Notes: generated by a model not told the origin, from the letters alone. A stretch of DNA of 8,273 bases from Candidatus Desantisbacteria bacterium CG1_02_38_46 (GCA_001871015.1 MNUO01000122.1:1-8273), one strand, 5' to 3'; counted from the first letter of the stretch, positions 1-4,595 are shown. Made by a program: numbers and translations.

Positions 1-126
1 CTCCACAAAGATTTCTTTCAACCTCCTGGATATTTCAGGATTCAGGATTCGATGGCGATACTTGGGAATCCAGACAAAATGATACTTGATTTCGTATACA
101 GCATGGCTTGTTCTTTGTAATCCCAT
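1..126 (-). CDS. tnpA: IS200/IS605-family Y1 transposase TnpA, N-terminal part (cut by window edge)
   Basis: This is a 42-codon open frame that starts with ATG at 126 and runs off the left edge. The translation begins MGLQRTSHAVYEIKYHFVWI and continues with PKYRHRIL. That is the typical start of Y1 (HUH) single-strand transposases of the IS200/IS605 group, where the YxxKYHxVWxxKYR segment forms the first strand of the fold. The HUH motif and catalytic tyrosine would lie beyond the edge. In this family TnpA cuts and rejoins single-stranded DNA at hairpin-marked ends. A TATAAT box ends only six bases before the ATG, so the transcript should be leaderless or nearly so. A longer open frame on the same strand (42-413) uses another reading frame and is not the gene. 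Whether the full protein is intact, or is a REP-associated (RAYT) relative, cannot be told from this fragment. Confidence 0.88.
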   Translation of the reverse strand, partial: MGLQRTSHAVYEIKYHFVWIPKYRHRILNPEISRRLKEIFVE

Positions 127-132
127 GCCTTA

Positions 133-161
133 ATTATATCATAAAAAAAGCTTTTTGTCCA
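133..161 (-). promoter_or_regulatory. Sigma70-type promoter of the IS200-like tnpA
   Basis: Read on the minus strand, TGGACA (161-156) is followed by a 17-base spacer and a perfect TATAAT (138-133). Transcription should begin near 126, the A of the ATG. The -35 box overlaps the distal arm of the 160-174 hairpin. Confidence 0.7.
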
Positions 162-176
162 GCCCTTCGGGCTGAC
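157..176 (-). terminator. GC-rich hairpin upstream of tnpA, possible read-through terminator
   Basis: CAGCCC (160-165) pairs with GGGCTG (169-174) around a 3-base loop, with GTC/GAC extending the stem across a bulge. On the minus strand the stem is followed by ACAAAAAGC and seven T residues (149-143). A terminator in this place would stop outside transcription from entering tnpA, as is known for IS200. The gap between stem and T-run makes terminator activity uncertain. Confidence 0.45.
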
Positions 177-179
177 CAA

Positions 180-221
180 AGCGCTTTCATCCCCACCGCA
201 AGCGGTGGGGCACTCAGCGCT
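180..221. repeat. Two-tier palindrome (9-bp GC stem inside a 6-bp stem), probable left-end hairpin of the IS200-like element
   Basis: CCCCACCGC (191-199) pairs with GCGGTGGGG (202-210) across an AA loop. It is nested inside AGCGCT (180-185) and AGCGCT (216-221), with five-base internal loops on both sides. IS200/IS605 elements carry such a subterminal hairpin upstream of tnpA, and TnpA binds it as single-stranded DNA. The exact element end cannot be set from one copy. Confidence 0.6.
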
Positions 222-270
222 AATTTTCGTAGTTATAAATTCCGTTTTTACGAACGCCAGTCTTTTAATG

Positions 271-293
271 ATTAAATCTTGTGTCCCCCAATT
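271..293. repeat. GTGTCCCC-type short repeat, intact copy lacking the AAG core
   Basis: This stretch reads ATTAAATC, TTGTGTCCCC, then CAATT. It closely matches the site split by the IS1111-type element, which reads ATTAAGTA, TTGTGTCCCC, then GGAATT when its halves are rejoined. Two similar copies in 8 kb point to a dispersed short repeat. From memory, motifs of this kind (GGGGACAC followed by a TTAAT-rich part) occur near Y1/RAYT transposase genes in many environmental genomes. I could not check this. Confidence 0.5.
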
Positions 294-413
294 TTGAACA
301 AACAAATCAATTCTCATTTGCTCATTACTGCAATTTTTAGTATACTTTATACCATATTTTGCAATTACTTGCAAGTAAAATGAACTTTCCACCTCGGATG
401 TAGGATTATACAT

Positions 414-475
414 TGTAGCGGTGCGATTTATCGCACTGCAATACTGTAGTGGCAGAGTTTACTCTGCTTTGTGGT
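414..475. repeat. Tandem pair of 31-bp units, each TGTAGYG plus a 16-bp palindrome
   Basis: Unit 1 starts with TGTAGCG (414-420) followed by GTGCGAT-TT-ATCGCAC (421-436). Unit 2 starts with TGTAGTG (445-451) followed by GCAGAGT-TT-ACTCTGC (452-467). Both have 7-bp perfect arms around a TT centre, and the period is exactly 31 bp. The leader is conserved while the arm sequence differs, so the fold is kept and not the letters. This is the behaviour of small mobile palindromic elements of the REP type. Confidence 0.6.
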
Positions 476-575
476 GACAGATATTGCTCTGCCATCTATC
501 ATCTATAATCTGCCATCCGTTTCTTCTTCTTTGATTTCCTACCAGCCGCAAAAAAATAGAACTGTTCACCCTTAT

Positions 576-896
576 TTATATAGTCCTTATCATTTTAGGT
601 GTTTGCTTGCCATCTTCATGGATCCAGCCTTCCTCATCATGAACTTCTGCATGGCAATTTGAACATAACAGTTCACATTTTTCAGATTCTTCTACCAATT
701 CTTTCCATGTTTTATGAGAAAGATTCTTTCCCGAAATGTTGAATTTTTTAACCTTTCCTTTTTTATGGTGAAAGCCAAGAGCTGATAAAGATTTGGAATA
801 GCCACACCTTTGGCATTTCCCACCTTTTAATTTTACCAGTTCCTCTTTACGCCTGTTCCTCTTATCTCGTAAATATTCACCGTGTTTCTTTCTCAA
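576..896 (-). CDS. Small HNH endonuclease-like zinc protein
   Basis: This encodes a 106-residue basic protein. Residues 28-31 form CxxC, H43-H44 form the FHH core of the HNH beta strand, and C78/C81 with N80, H82 and H86 form CSNCHxxxH. The four cysteines should hold a structural zinc and the His/Asn residues the catalytic metal, as in HNH nucleases of phages, introns and restriction systems. The lysine/arginine-rich first 27 residues suit DNA binding. The chosen start is TTG at 896, preceded by AAGGA eight bases upstream. No in-frame ATG exists between this codon and the upstream in-frame stop near 930. The gene stands alone, and the neighbouring IS1111-type element inserted about 50 bp upstream may have separated it from its original promoter. 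The substrate is unknown, and homing or phage origin is possible. Confidence 0.72.
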   Translation of the reverse strand: MRKKHGEYLRDKRNRRKEELVKLKGGKCQRCGYSKSLSALGFHHKKGKVKKFNISGKNLSHKTWKELVEESEKCELLCSNCHAEVHDEEGWIHEDGKQTPKMIRTI

Positions 897-943
897 ATTT
901 GTTTCCTTTTTCCATCCATCTGCATTCGATCAAGTCCGTCCGT

Positions 944-950
944 AATTAAG
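944..950. repeat. Left half of the insertion site with AAG core
   Basis: AATTAAG is the left side of the DNA in which the element sits. Rejoined to 2222 onward it gives AATTAAGTATTGTGTCCCC, similar to the intact repeat at 271-293. The last three bases are the core, duplicated at 2219-2221. Confidence 0.65.
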
Positions 951-954
951 ATGG

Positions 955-960
955 TATAAT
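955..960 (+). promoter_or_regulatory. TATAAT half of the circle-junction promoter
   Basis: This perfect -10 box sits four bases inside the left end. In the integrated state no good -35 box lies 16-18 bp upstream. When left and right ends are joined at the AAG core, TTGACA of the right repeat (2203-2208) is placed exactly 17 bp upstream (2209-2221 plus 951-954). Promoters formed only in the circular intermediate are known for IS110-family and IS3-family elements. Confidence 0.7.
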
Positions 961-976
961 ATAAAATGTCAACTCC
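960..976 (+). repeat. Left subterminal inverted repeat of the IS1111-type element
   Basis: TATAAAATGTCAACTCC is the perfect reverse complement of 2199-2215. It lies nine bases inside the left tip. The repeat carries TTGACA when read outward on the minus strand. Confidence 0.85.
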
Positions 977-1031
977 TTGAAAAAATTAAATAACATGATA
1001 AAATATCTACTGTAGAGAAATTTTCAAGGAG
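973..1031 (+). promoter_or_regulatory. Inverted repeat that can mask the transposase ribosome binding site
   Basis: CTCCTTGAAAA (973-983) is a perfect 11-bp reverse complement of TTTTCAAGGAG (1021-1031). The right arm contains most of the strong Shine-Dalgarno sequence AAGGAGG (1026-1032). Any RNA started upstream of 973, whether read-through or from the circle-junction promoter (start near 967), can fold and hide the site. RNA from the internal promoter cannot. Confidence 0.6.
977..1004 (+). promoter_or_regulatory. Internal promoter of the IS1111-type transposase
   Basis: TTGAAA (977-982), a 16-base spacer and TAAAAT (999-1004) each match the consensus at five of six positions. Transcripts would start near 1011, inside the left arm-to-SD interval. 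They would therefore lack the left arm of the inverted repeat that can cover the ribosome binding site. Confidence 0.5.
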
Positions 1032-1037
1032 GCAGAC

Positions 1038-2048
1038 ATGATGTATTTAGGCATTGATCATCACAAGCATTATTCACAGGTAGTGGTAATGGATAAAGAC
1101 GGTATAACCCATCTTAACAGAAAGATTAATAATGACAAAGAAAGTATCGAAACACTTAAAAGGCGTTTTAACCAGCCCATTAAGGCAGTTATAGAAGCCG
1201 GCCATAACTGGGGCAAGATGTACGACCTGTTAGAAGAATCAAATATAGCAACAGAAGTAGCCCATCCGCTGAAAGTGCGTGCCATAGCTGAAGCAAGGAT
1301 TAAAACGGATTCAATAGATGCCAAAACCCTTGCCCATTTATTAAGAACAGACCTGATTCCTTCTGTACATGTACCGTCAAAGGAAGTCAGGGAGCAGAAA
1401 AATCTGTTGCGCTATCGTTTATGGCTGGTAAGGCTTCAAACCATGACAAAGAACAGGATTTACAATGTTCTGGACCGTAACAGTATCGACACTAAAGGTC
1501 TAAATATATTTGCTAAGAAAACAAGGGAACAGATAAAGAATCTTTCGCTAAAAGATATTGACAAAAAACTACTTAAAGACCATTATGATATCTTGGAGGT
1601 AATAGAACAACACATAAAAGACACGGAATCCTGGATAGACAGTAGCCTTAAAGACAATCAGTATATAGCCATCCTGGATTCAATGCCCGGTTTTGCAAAG
1701 ATACTATCTGCATTAGCGGCCCTGGAAATAGATAATGTGGAACGTTTTGCCCATCCCGGGAAATTTGCCTCATACTGTGGTCTTATTCCTTCTACTTATT
1801 CCAGTGGCGGTAAAACTTATCACGGCAGATTAATTTGTACATGCAACTCTTATCTTAAATATGCTTTCATAGAGGCAGCATGGGCATCCATAAGAAGTTC
1901 TACCTACTGCAGAAGTTGCTATGAAAAAATCAAAGAATCTAAAGGAAGCAACGTTGCCATTGTTTCTCTGGCAAGGAGACTATCGCAAATTGCCTATAAG
2001 TGTCTTAAGGAGAACCGCAAATATGAAGAACGCCCTTATTTACAATAA
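1038..2048 (+). CDS. IS110-family (IS1111-type) DEDD transposase
   Basis: This RNA-guided recombinase of 336 residues is close to the usual family length. The N-terminal RuvC-like DEDD domain shows D7 (GIDHHK), E53 (VIEAGHNWG), D91 and D94 (KTDSIDAKTLAHLLR). A mainly helical linker follows, roughly residues 110-205. The C-terminal Transposase_20 domain spans about 210-295, with SMPGF, the CGLIPSTYSSGGK block holding the likely catalytic serine (S255 or S256), and the HGRL...N..LK..FIEAA block. The common KxGN turn of the family is CTCN here. ATG occurs twice. AAGGAGG (1026-1032) lies five bases before the first and eight before the second (1041), so 1041 may be the true start. The gene looks intact, so the element may be active. 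The RNA it would use lies directly downstream. Confidence 0.93.
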   Translation: MMYLGIDHHKHYSQVVVMDKDGITHLNRKINNDKESIETLKRRFNQPIKAVIEAGHNWGKMYDLLEESNIATEVAHPLKVRAIAEARIKTDSIDAKTLAHLLRTDLIPSVHVPSKEVREQKNLLRYRLWLVRLQTMTKNRIYNVLDRNSIDTKGLNIFAKKTREQIKNLSLKDIDKKLLKDHYDILEVIEQHIKDTESWIDSSLKDNQYIAILDSMPGFAKILSALAALEIDNVERFAHPGKFASYCGLIPSTYSSGGKTYHGRLICTCNSYLKYAFIEAAWASIRSSTYCRSCYEKIKESKGSNVAIVSLARRLSQIAYKCLKENRKYEERPYLQ

Positions 2049-2198
2049 GAATTATTCTCTGGCTGCCCTGTACAATACTTAACCTTTCAGGGTTTTTAAA
2101 TTAAGATTAGGGAGCCGGAGTTCTAATTACTATTTTGTGTCCCAAAGGGACGAAGAGAAGATTGATTGCTTTTAATTTCAAAGAGCTATTTTACATTT
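2049..2198 (+). ncRNA. IS1111-type guide RNA (bridge RNA / seekRNA) with target and donor loops
   Basis: The structure is read from the sequence. Stem 1 pairs CTCTGGCT (2057-2064) with AGCCGGAG (2113-2120), then CCCT (2066-2069) with AGGG (2109-2112), leaving G2065 bulged. Its loop holds AACC/GGTT (2081-2084/2091-2094) as an apical stem and two guides. ACAATACTTAA (2072-2082) is an 11-base complement of the rejoined empty site. AATTAAGAT (2099-2107) is identical to the left junction 944-952. Stem-loop 2 has TAAT/ATTG (2124-2127/2165-2168) at its base and GTCCC-AAA-GGGAC (2139-2151) at its tip. TACTATTTT (2128-2136) pairs with the left end 948-956 with two U-G pairs, and AGAGAAGAT (2154-2162) matches the right end 2215-2221 and runs on into the joined left end. 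A third hairpin is GCTTTT/AAGAGC (2168-2173/2181-2186). Bridge RNAs of the IS110 family have this two-loop layout. The exact RNA ends are not visible. Confidence 0.85.
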
Positions 2199-2215
2199 GG
2201 AGTTGACATTTTATA
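2199..2215 (-). repeat. Right subterminal inverted repeat of the IS1111-type element
   Basis: GGAGTTGACATTTTATA is the perfect reverse complement of 960-976. It ends only three bases before the AAG core. The uneven offset of the two repeats from the tips is usual for the IS1111 group. Confidence 0.85.
2203..2208 (+). promoter_or_regulatory. TTGACA half of the circle-junction promoter
   Basis: This consensus -35 box lies inside the right inverted repeat and points out of the element. It lacks a good -10 box in the present right flank, but pairs with TATAAT (955-960) at 17-bp spacing once the ends are joined. Confidence 0.7.
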
Positions 2216-2218
2216 GAG

Positions 2219-2241
2219 AAGTATTGTGTCCCCGGAATTCC
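2219..2241. repeat. Right half of the insertion site with AAG core
   Basis: AAGTATTGTGTCCCC followed by GGAATTCC is the right side of the split repeat. The first nine bases are complementary to the target guide at 2072-2080. GGAATTCC (2234-2241) is itself palindromic. The stop codon of the toxin-like gene lies four bases further on. Confidence 0.65.
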
Positions 2242-2244
2242 CAT

Positions 2245-2946
2245 TCATTTATAAGATTGAATCCGCTCTTTAAGAATTTCTTCACGCCAATACGCGTAGT
2301 TACCTTCATATCTCCCCGTAGTGTAATATTCAAGTTGACCAGAGAAAATTTGGAGAACATAATCTTTTAACCTTAGATCACAAGGCTCTAAGTGAGACCA
2401 AAAACATGCTTGAATTGAATCAAGTCTGCAGAAACTATTCTTAATACCACCTGCGCAAGCAGGAATGAAGAAAAATTGTGGATACTCCAGACACCTTACT
2501 TTTTCTATGAATTCAATAGGAAATTTTGTTTTCCCTTCTTTATTTTCCACGCTATAAAGAGGAGCAATAATACAAAGACGGCGATTGATTTTACCACCTC
2601 CTCGAACTTCATTTATTTTAATATCTTGGAGTGGAGGAGAAATTAGTATAACAGGTCGTTTTTTCGACTTCACAACAATAAATTCCTCATTGGTTTCTAG
2701 TTGGGGAGTATGCAAAGGCATGTTTCGATTAAAGGCGTCTGTTCCGGCTGGAACCATAATAAATTCCCTGGCACTAGTTTTAGACTCATCATAATCACTT
2801 GGTCGCCATAAAAATAATTTCTCTAAACAATATGATACAGGAACCCAGAAGAACTGCCCTCTAAGGAATGTATGTCTAAAATCTTCTCCTATTTCTTGGA
2901 AGAATTTATCTCTACCTACAATTTCGTCAAAAAAAACTCCTGACAT
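2245..2946 (-). CDS. Putative MazF/PemK-like toxin, distal gene of a toxin-antitoxin pair
   Basis: This is a protein of 233 residues. I see a diverged MazF/PemK-like barrel at about residues 85-200. RPVILISPP (97-105) resembles the second strand of MazF proteins, CIIAPLYS (125-132) the strand that follows the loop, and SFCRLDSIQACF...LEPCDLRL (171-193) the region where MazF proteins carry their conserved Ser/Asp strand and closing helix. MazF proteins are ribosome-independent or ribosome-linked mRNA interferases of about 110 residues. This one has an extra 85-residue N-terminus and a Tyr-rich tail, so the assignment is tentative. The gene starts with ATG 15 bases after the stop of the Panacea-type gene and has AGGGG six bases upstream, which gives the usual antitoxin-then-toxin order. 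Other small-barrel proteins are possible. Confidence 0.5.
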   Translation of the reverse strand: MSGVFFDEIVGRDKFFQEIGEDFRHTFLRGQFFWVPVSYCLEKLFLWRPSDYDESKTSAREFIMVPAGTDAFNRNMPLHTPQLETNEEFIVVKSKKRPVILISPPLQDIKINEVRGGGKINRRLCIIAPLYSVENKEGKTKFPIEFIEKVRCLEYPQFFFIPACAGGIKNSFCRLDSIQACFWSHLEPCDLRLKDYVLQIFSGQLEYYTTGRYEGNYAYWREEILKERIQSYK

Positions 2947-2961
2947 TGCAGCCCCTAGCTT

Positions 2962-3630
2962 TTAATATTCAGTATCTTTGTTCATCTTCTCAACTTCTTC
3001 CCAAAATAGAATATCATAATTTGGTTTGGTCTCAATACTCTTTTTTAATCTTTCATGTTCTTGCCGACATGTCTCTCGAAACTTTTTCCTAAGTTTTTCT
3101 AATTTCTCTTTGGATATTAAGCTGCTTGATAATTGAAATTCGGGAATGTTTTCTAATGAATGAATTTTTGAAAAATCAAGATCTTCTCCTCTATTTGCTT
3201 TCACCATTGGTTCGGTATAAAAATAAATATAGTCGAGCATTGGTCCAATTTTCTCATCAGCCCATCGGTCTACTAAACGCTGAATAGTAAGCCTATCGGT
3301 AGCGTCTTTAAAAACCTCACCTATATCTTTTTTTACTTTACTTTCTACAAATTCCGTATCAAAATCTAAACCCACACAATGCTTTATTGAAAAATCAAAA
3401 GACTGAGAGATGTCTTTGTATACAATTTCATATTCATGCGCCCAAGGTCCAAAATGATAAAATATCCAATTAAAACCAGTAAATGTCTCTTTGTATCTTC
3501 TAAAATATTCAACATCAATTAAATATAAATATTTAATTAATTTAGTTTTATTTAGGTAACCCTTTTTTTCGCTAACTCTATTGCTTATCGTTTTTATTAA
3601 ATCTATTAATTTATTCTTATTTTCTGACAT
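2962..3630 (-). CDS. Panacea/SocA-like (DUF4065) protein, probable antitoxin
   Basis: This is a protein of 222 residues. The N-terminal segment from about residue 20 to 75 reads LNKTKLIKYLYLIDVEYFRR followed by a TG.NWIFYHFGPWAHEYE block. These are signature blocks of the Panacea domain (DUF4065, SocA-like, also called phage-associated Gifsy domain). Proteins of this family are antitoxins that pair with many unrelated toxin domains. Residues 145-222 are strongly charged and helical and could form the toxin-specific binding part. The start ATG has GAGG (3639-3636) five bases upstream. The gene follows a 139-bp gap after the upstream operon gene, so it may have its own promoter, and is closely followed by the putative toxin. 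The family call is firm. The antitoxin role is inferred from family and position. Confidence 0.8.
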   Translation of the reverse strand: MSENKNKLIDLIKTISNRVSEKKGYLNKTKLIKYLYLIDVEYFRRYKETFTGFNWIFYHFGPWAHEYEIVYKDISQSFDFSIKHCVGLDFDTEFVESKVKKDIGEVFKDATDRLTIQRLVDRWADEKIGPMLDYIYFYTEPMVKANRGEDLDFSKIHSLENIPEFQLSSSLISKEKLEKLRKKFRETCRQEHERLKKSIETKPNYDILFWEEVEKMNKDTEY

Positions 3631-3705
3631 CTTAACCTCAAAAAGATAAAATTTGGAAAGACCAGGGATAGCAACTATTTATTTGTTTCATTTCCTGCCG
3701 GCAAA

Positions 3706-3733
3706 AATAGAAACTATGCCTTTTATTTCTATT
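3706..3733 (-). terminator. AT-rich inverted repeat in the 139-bp gap, terminator or operator
   Basis: AATAGAAA (3706-3713) and TTTCTATT (3726-3733) form 8-bp arms around a 12-base loop. On the minus strand the second arm is followed by TTT, giving TTTCTATTTTT. The repeat lies about 37 bases after the stop of the unknown gene and about 75 bases before the Panacea gene. It could therefore be a weak terminator of the restriction operon or an operator of the toxin-antitoxin pair. The rest of the gap (3631-3769) shows no clear promoter. Confidence 0.35.
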
Positions 3734-3769
3734 AGGAGTCTTTACTATAGAAAGGTGTAGTTCTAAATC

Positions 3770-4579
3770 TTATGTTGCACCTATAAGACAATACTCTGCC
3801 AGTTTTGCGTCCAATCTCCAAAAGAAACTGCGTTTTTTACTTATTAGGCTACCAGGAACCAGACCATGAAACATATACCAGTTTGCAATCCTTTGTGATA
3901 ATTTGTTAAGTATTTTTCTTTTTGTATCATAAATTTGTTGTGCTGCAAAAGCAAGATATAGCCGGTATTCCATCATTTTTTTCATTTTTGGTTTTTCACT
4001 GTATTCTTTAAATAGCCATCCTTCGCTCTTCAATTTTTCTTGGTTTTGTGATTTTTTCCTGATAAGAGGAATAACTTCTTTTGAAACCATAGCCGTATCA
4101 TATACAGGAATTATACTTGGAAAGAAATGATGAAGTACTTTTGAACCAAGCACTGGTTCAATTCTCATTGTATGTCTTACTTTAGAAATATTTTTTACAC
4201 TTTCCTCAATCGTTAAGAAAACTTTTTTATACTGTTTTTGACTCATACTTCCAAGATCCCTCGGTGATTTGACATTATATTTATTGAATACATCAGTTAG
4301 ATGGGTTACTTCATCTGCAACTATTTGCTCAAACTTCTTCCTATTCGTAATTGTTATGTTCCGTCTTGCACTCCATTCACCAGTTAAATGCCATACAATC
4401 ACGGAGCATTTATCAATTGCTCTATCATATGCCCAAGCCCACAAAGAGGAATCCTCTTGGTTTTTAGAAGCAGTTTCGTGAATAGTGAAAAAGGGTGCCA
4501 ATGCTTGAGCGTGACCACTACTATCCCATTTATTTTTTATCCAACCTTTAAAATTCTTATAAGTTATAAATGTTGACAT
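3770..4579 (-). CDS. Uncharacterised protein co-encoded with the type III-like restriction genes
   Basis: This is a protein of 269 residues if it starts at MSTFITYK (ATG at 4579), 17 bases after the res stop, with GGGA about seven bases upstream. An earlier in-frame ATG at 4651 would overlap the end of res by 56 bases and adds 24 residues without a clear binding site, so I prefer the shorter form. I do not recognise a named family. The protein looks mostly helical and basic. The central block MRIEPVLGSKVLHHFFPSII, followed by PVYDTAM, stands out. From memory, similar GSK-x-LHxxxP...PxxD blocks occur in several uncharacterised proteins near defence genes. No signal peptide or membrane segment is visible. 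Same strand and tight spacing place it in the mod-res operon, so it may be an accessory subunit or an effector of the restriction system. Confidence 0.75.
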   Translation of the reverse strand: MSTFITYKNFKGWIKNKWDSSGHAQALAPFFTIHETASKNQEDSSLWAWAYDRAIDKCSVIVWHLTGEWSARRNITITNRKKFEQIVADEVTHLTDVFNKYNVKSPRDLGSMSQKQYKKVFLTIEESVKNISKVRHTMRIEPVLGSKVLHHFFPSIIPVYDTAMVSKEVIPLIRKKSQNQEKLKSEGWLFKEYSEKPKMKKMMEYRLYLAFAAQQIYDTKRKILNKLSQRIANWYMFHGLVPGSLISKKRSFFWRLDAKLAEYCLIGAT

Positions 4580-4585
4580 ATCGTT

Positions 4586-4589
4586 TCCC
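4586..4589 (-). promoter_or_regulatory. Ribosome binding site that favours the 4579 start
   Basis: On the minus strand TGGGAAACGAT precedes the ATG at 4579, giving GGGA about six to seven bases upstream. I see no comparable site before the alternative ATG at 4651. Confidence 0.4.
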
Positions 4590-4595
4590 AAATAT

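Larger units (their letters stand above)
127..575. other. Gene-free repeat-rich interval between tnpA and the HNH gene
   Basis: I see no convincing gene here. The interval holds the tnpA promoter, two hairpins (157-176 and 180-221), the GTGTCCCC-type repeat (271-293) and the tandem palindromes (414-475). It also has a minor 6-bp inverted repeat TTCGTA/TACGAA (226-231/249-254) and a short direct repeat CTGCCATC (489-496 and 510-517). Bases 294-413 are plain AT-rich sequence. An open frame on the minus strand at 42-413 is only the antisense reading of these repeats fused to an off-frame reading of tnpA. Confidence 0.6.
951..2221 (+). mobile_element. Complete IS110-family element, IS1111 type
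   Basis: The element has one DEDD transposase gene, 17-bp inverted repeats set in from the tips, a short left non-coding end (87 bp to the start codon) and a longer right non-coding end (about 170 bp) carrying a structured RNA. I place the ends by three agreeing signs. AAG occurs at both junctions (948-950 and 2219-2221). The two target guides in the RNA match the outer flanks exactly up to this AAG. Joining the ends at this AAG gives a consensus promoter with a 17-bp spacer. IS1111-type elements characteristically have subterminal repeats and the RNA downstream of the transposase. The shared AAG can be assigned to either end, so the edges are uncertain by about three bases. The element sits between the HNH gene and the distal end of the defence operon, in a non-coding short repeat. 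Confidence 0.85.

Noticed and set aside
42-413. Minus-strand open frame of 123 codons
   Set aside because: Its second half is an off-frame reading of the IS200-like tnpA and its hairpins, including the antisense of the GC palindrome. It has no family features.
944-972. Outward hybrid promoter from the left inverted repeat toward the HNH gene
   Set aside because: TTGACA is perfect, but the box at 17 bp is TTAATT, which matches TATAAT at only three positions and lacks the key second A.
2066-2097. CCCTG...CAGGG followed by TTTTT as a terminator of the transposase gene
   Set aside because: The 5-bp stem with a 17-base loop is weaker than the 12-bp guide RNA stem that uses the same CCCT, and stopping there would remove the rest of the RNA.
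2135-2143. TTGTGTCCC in the guide RNA identical to part of the right flank (2224-2232)
   Set aside because: It lies in the apical hairpin of the donor loop, not in a guide position, and can be explained by the GTCCC/GGGAC stem. It is probably chance.
4269-4576. Plus-strand open frames within the defence genes (also at 1070-1324 minus, 2585-2794, 6577-6774)
   Set aside because: They are antisense or off-frame shadows of well-supported genes and show no domain features.
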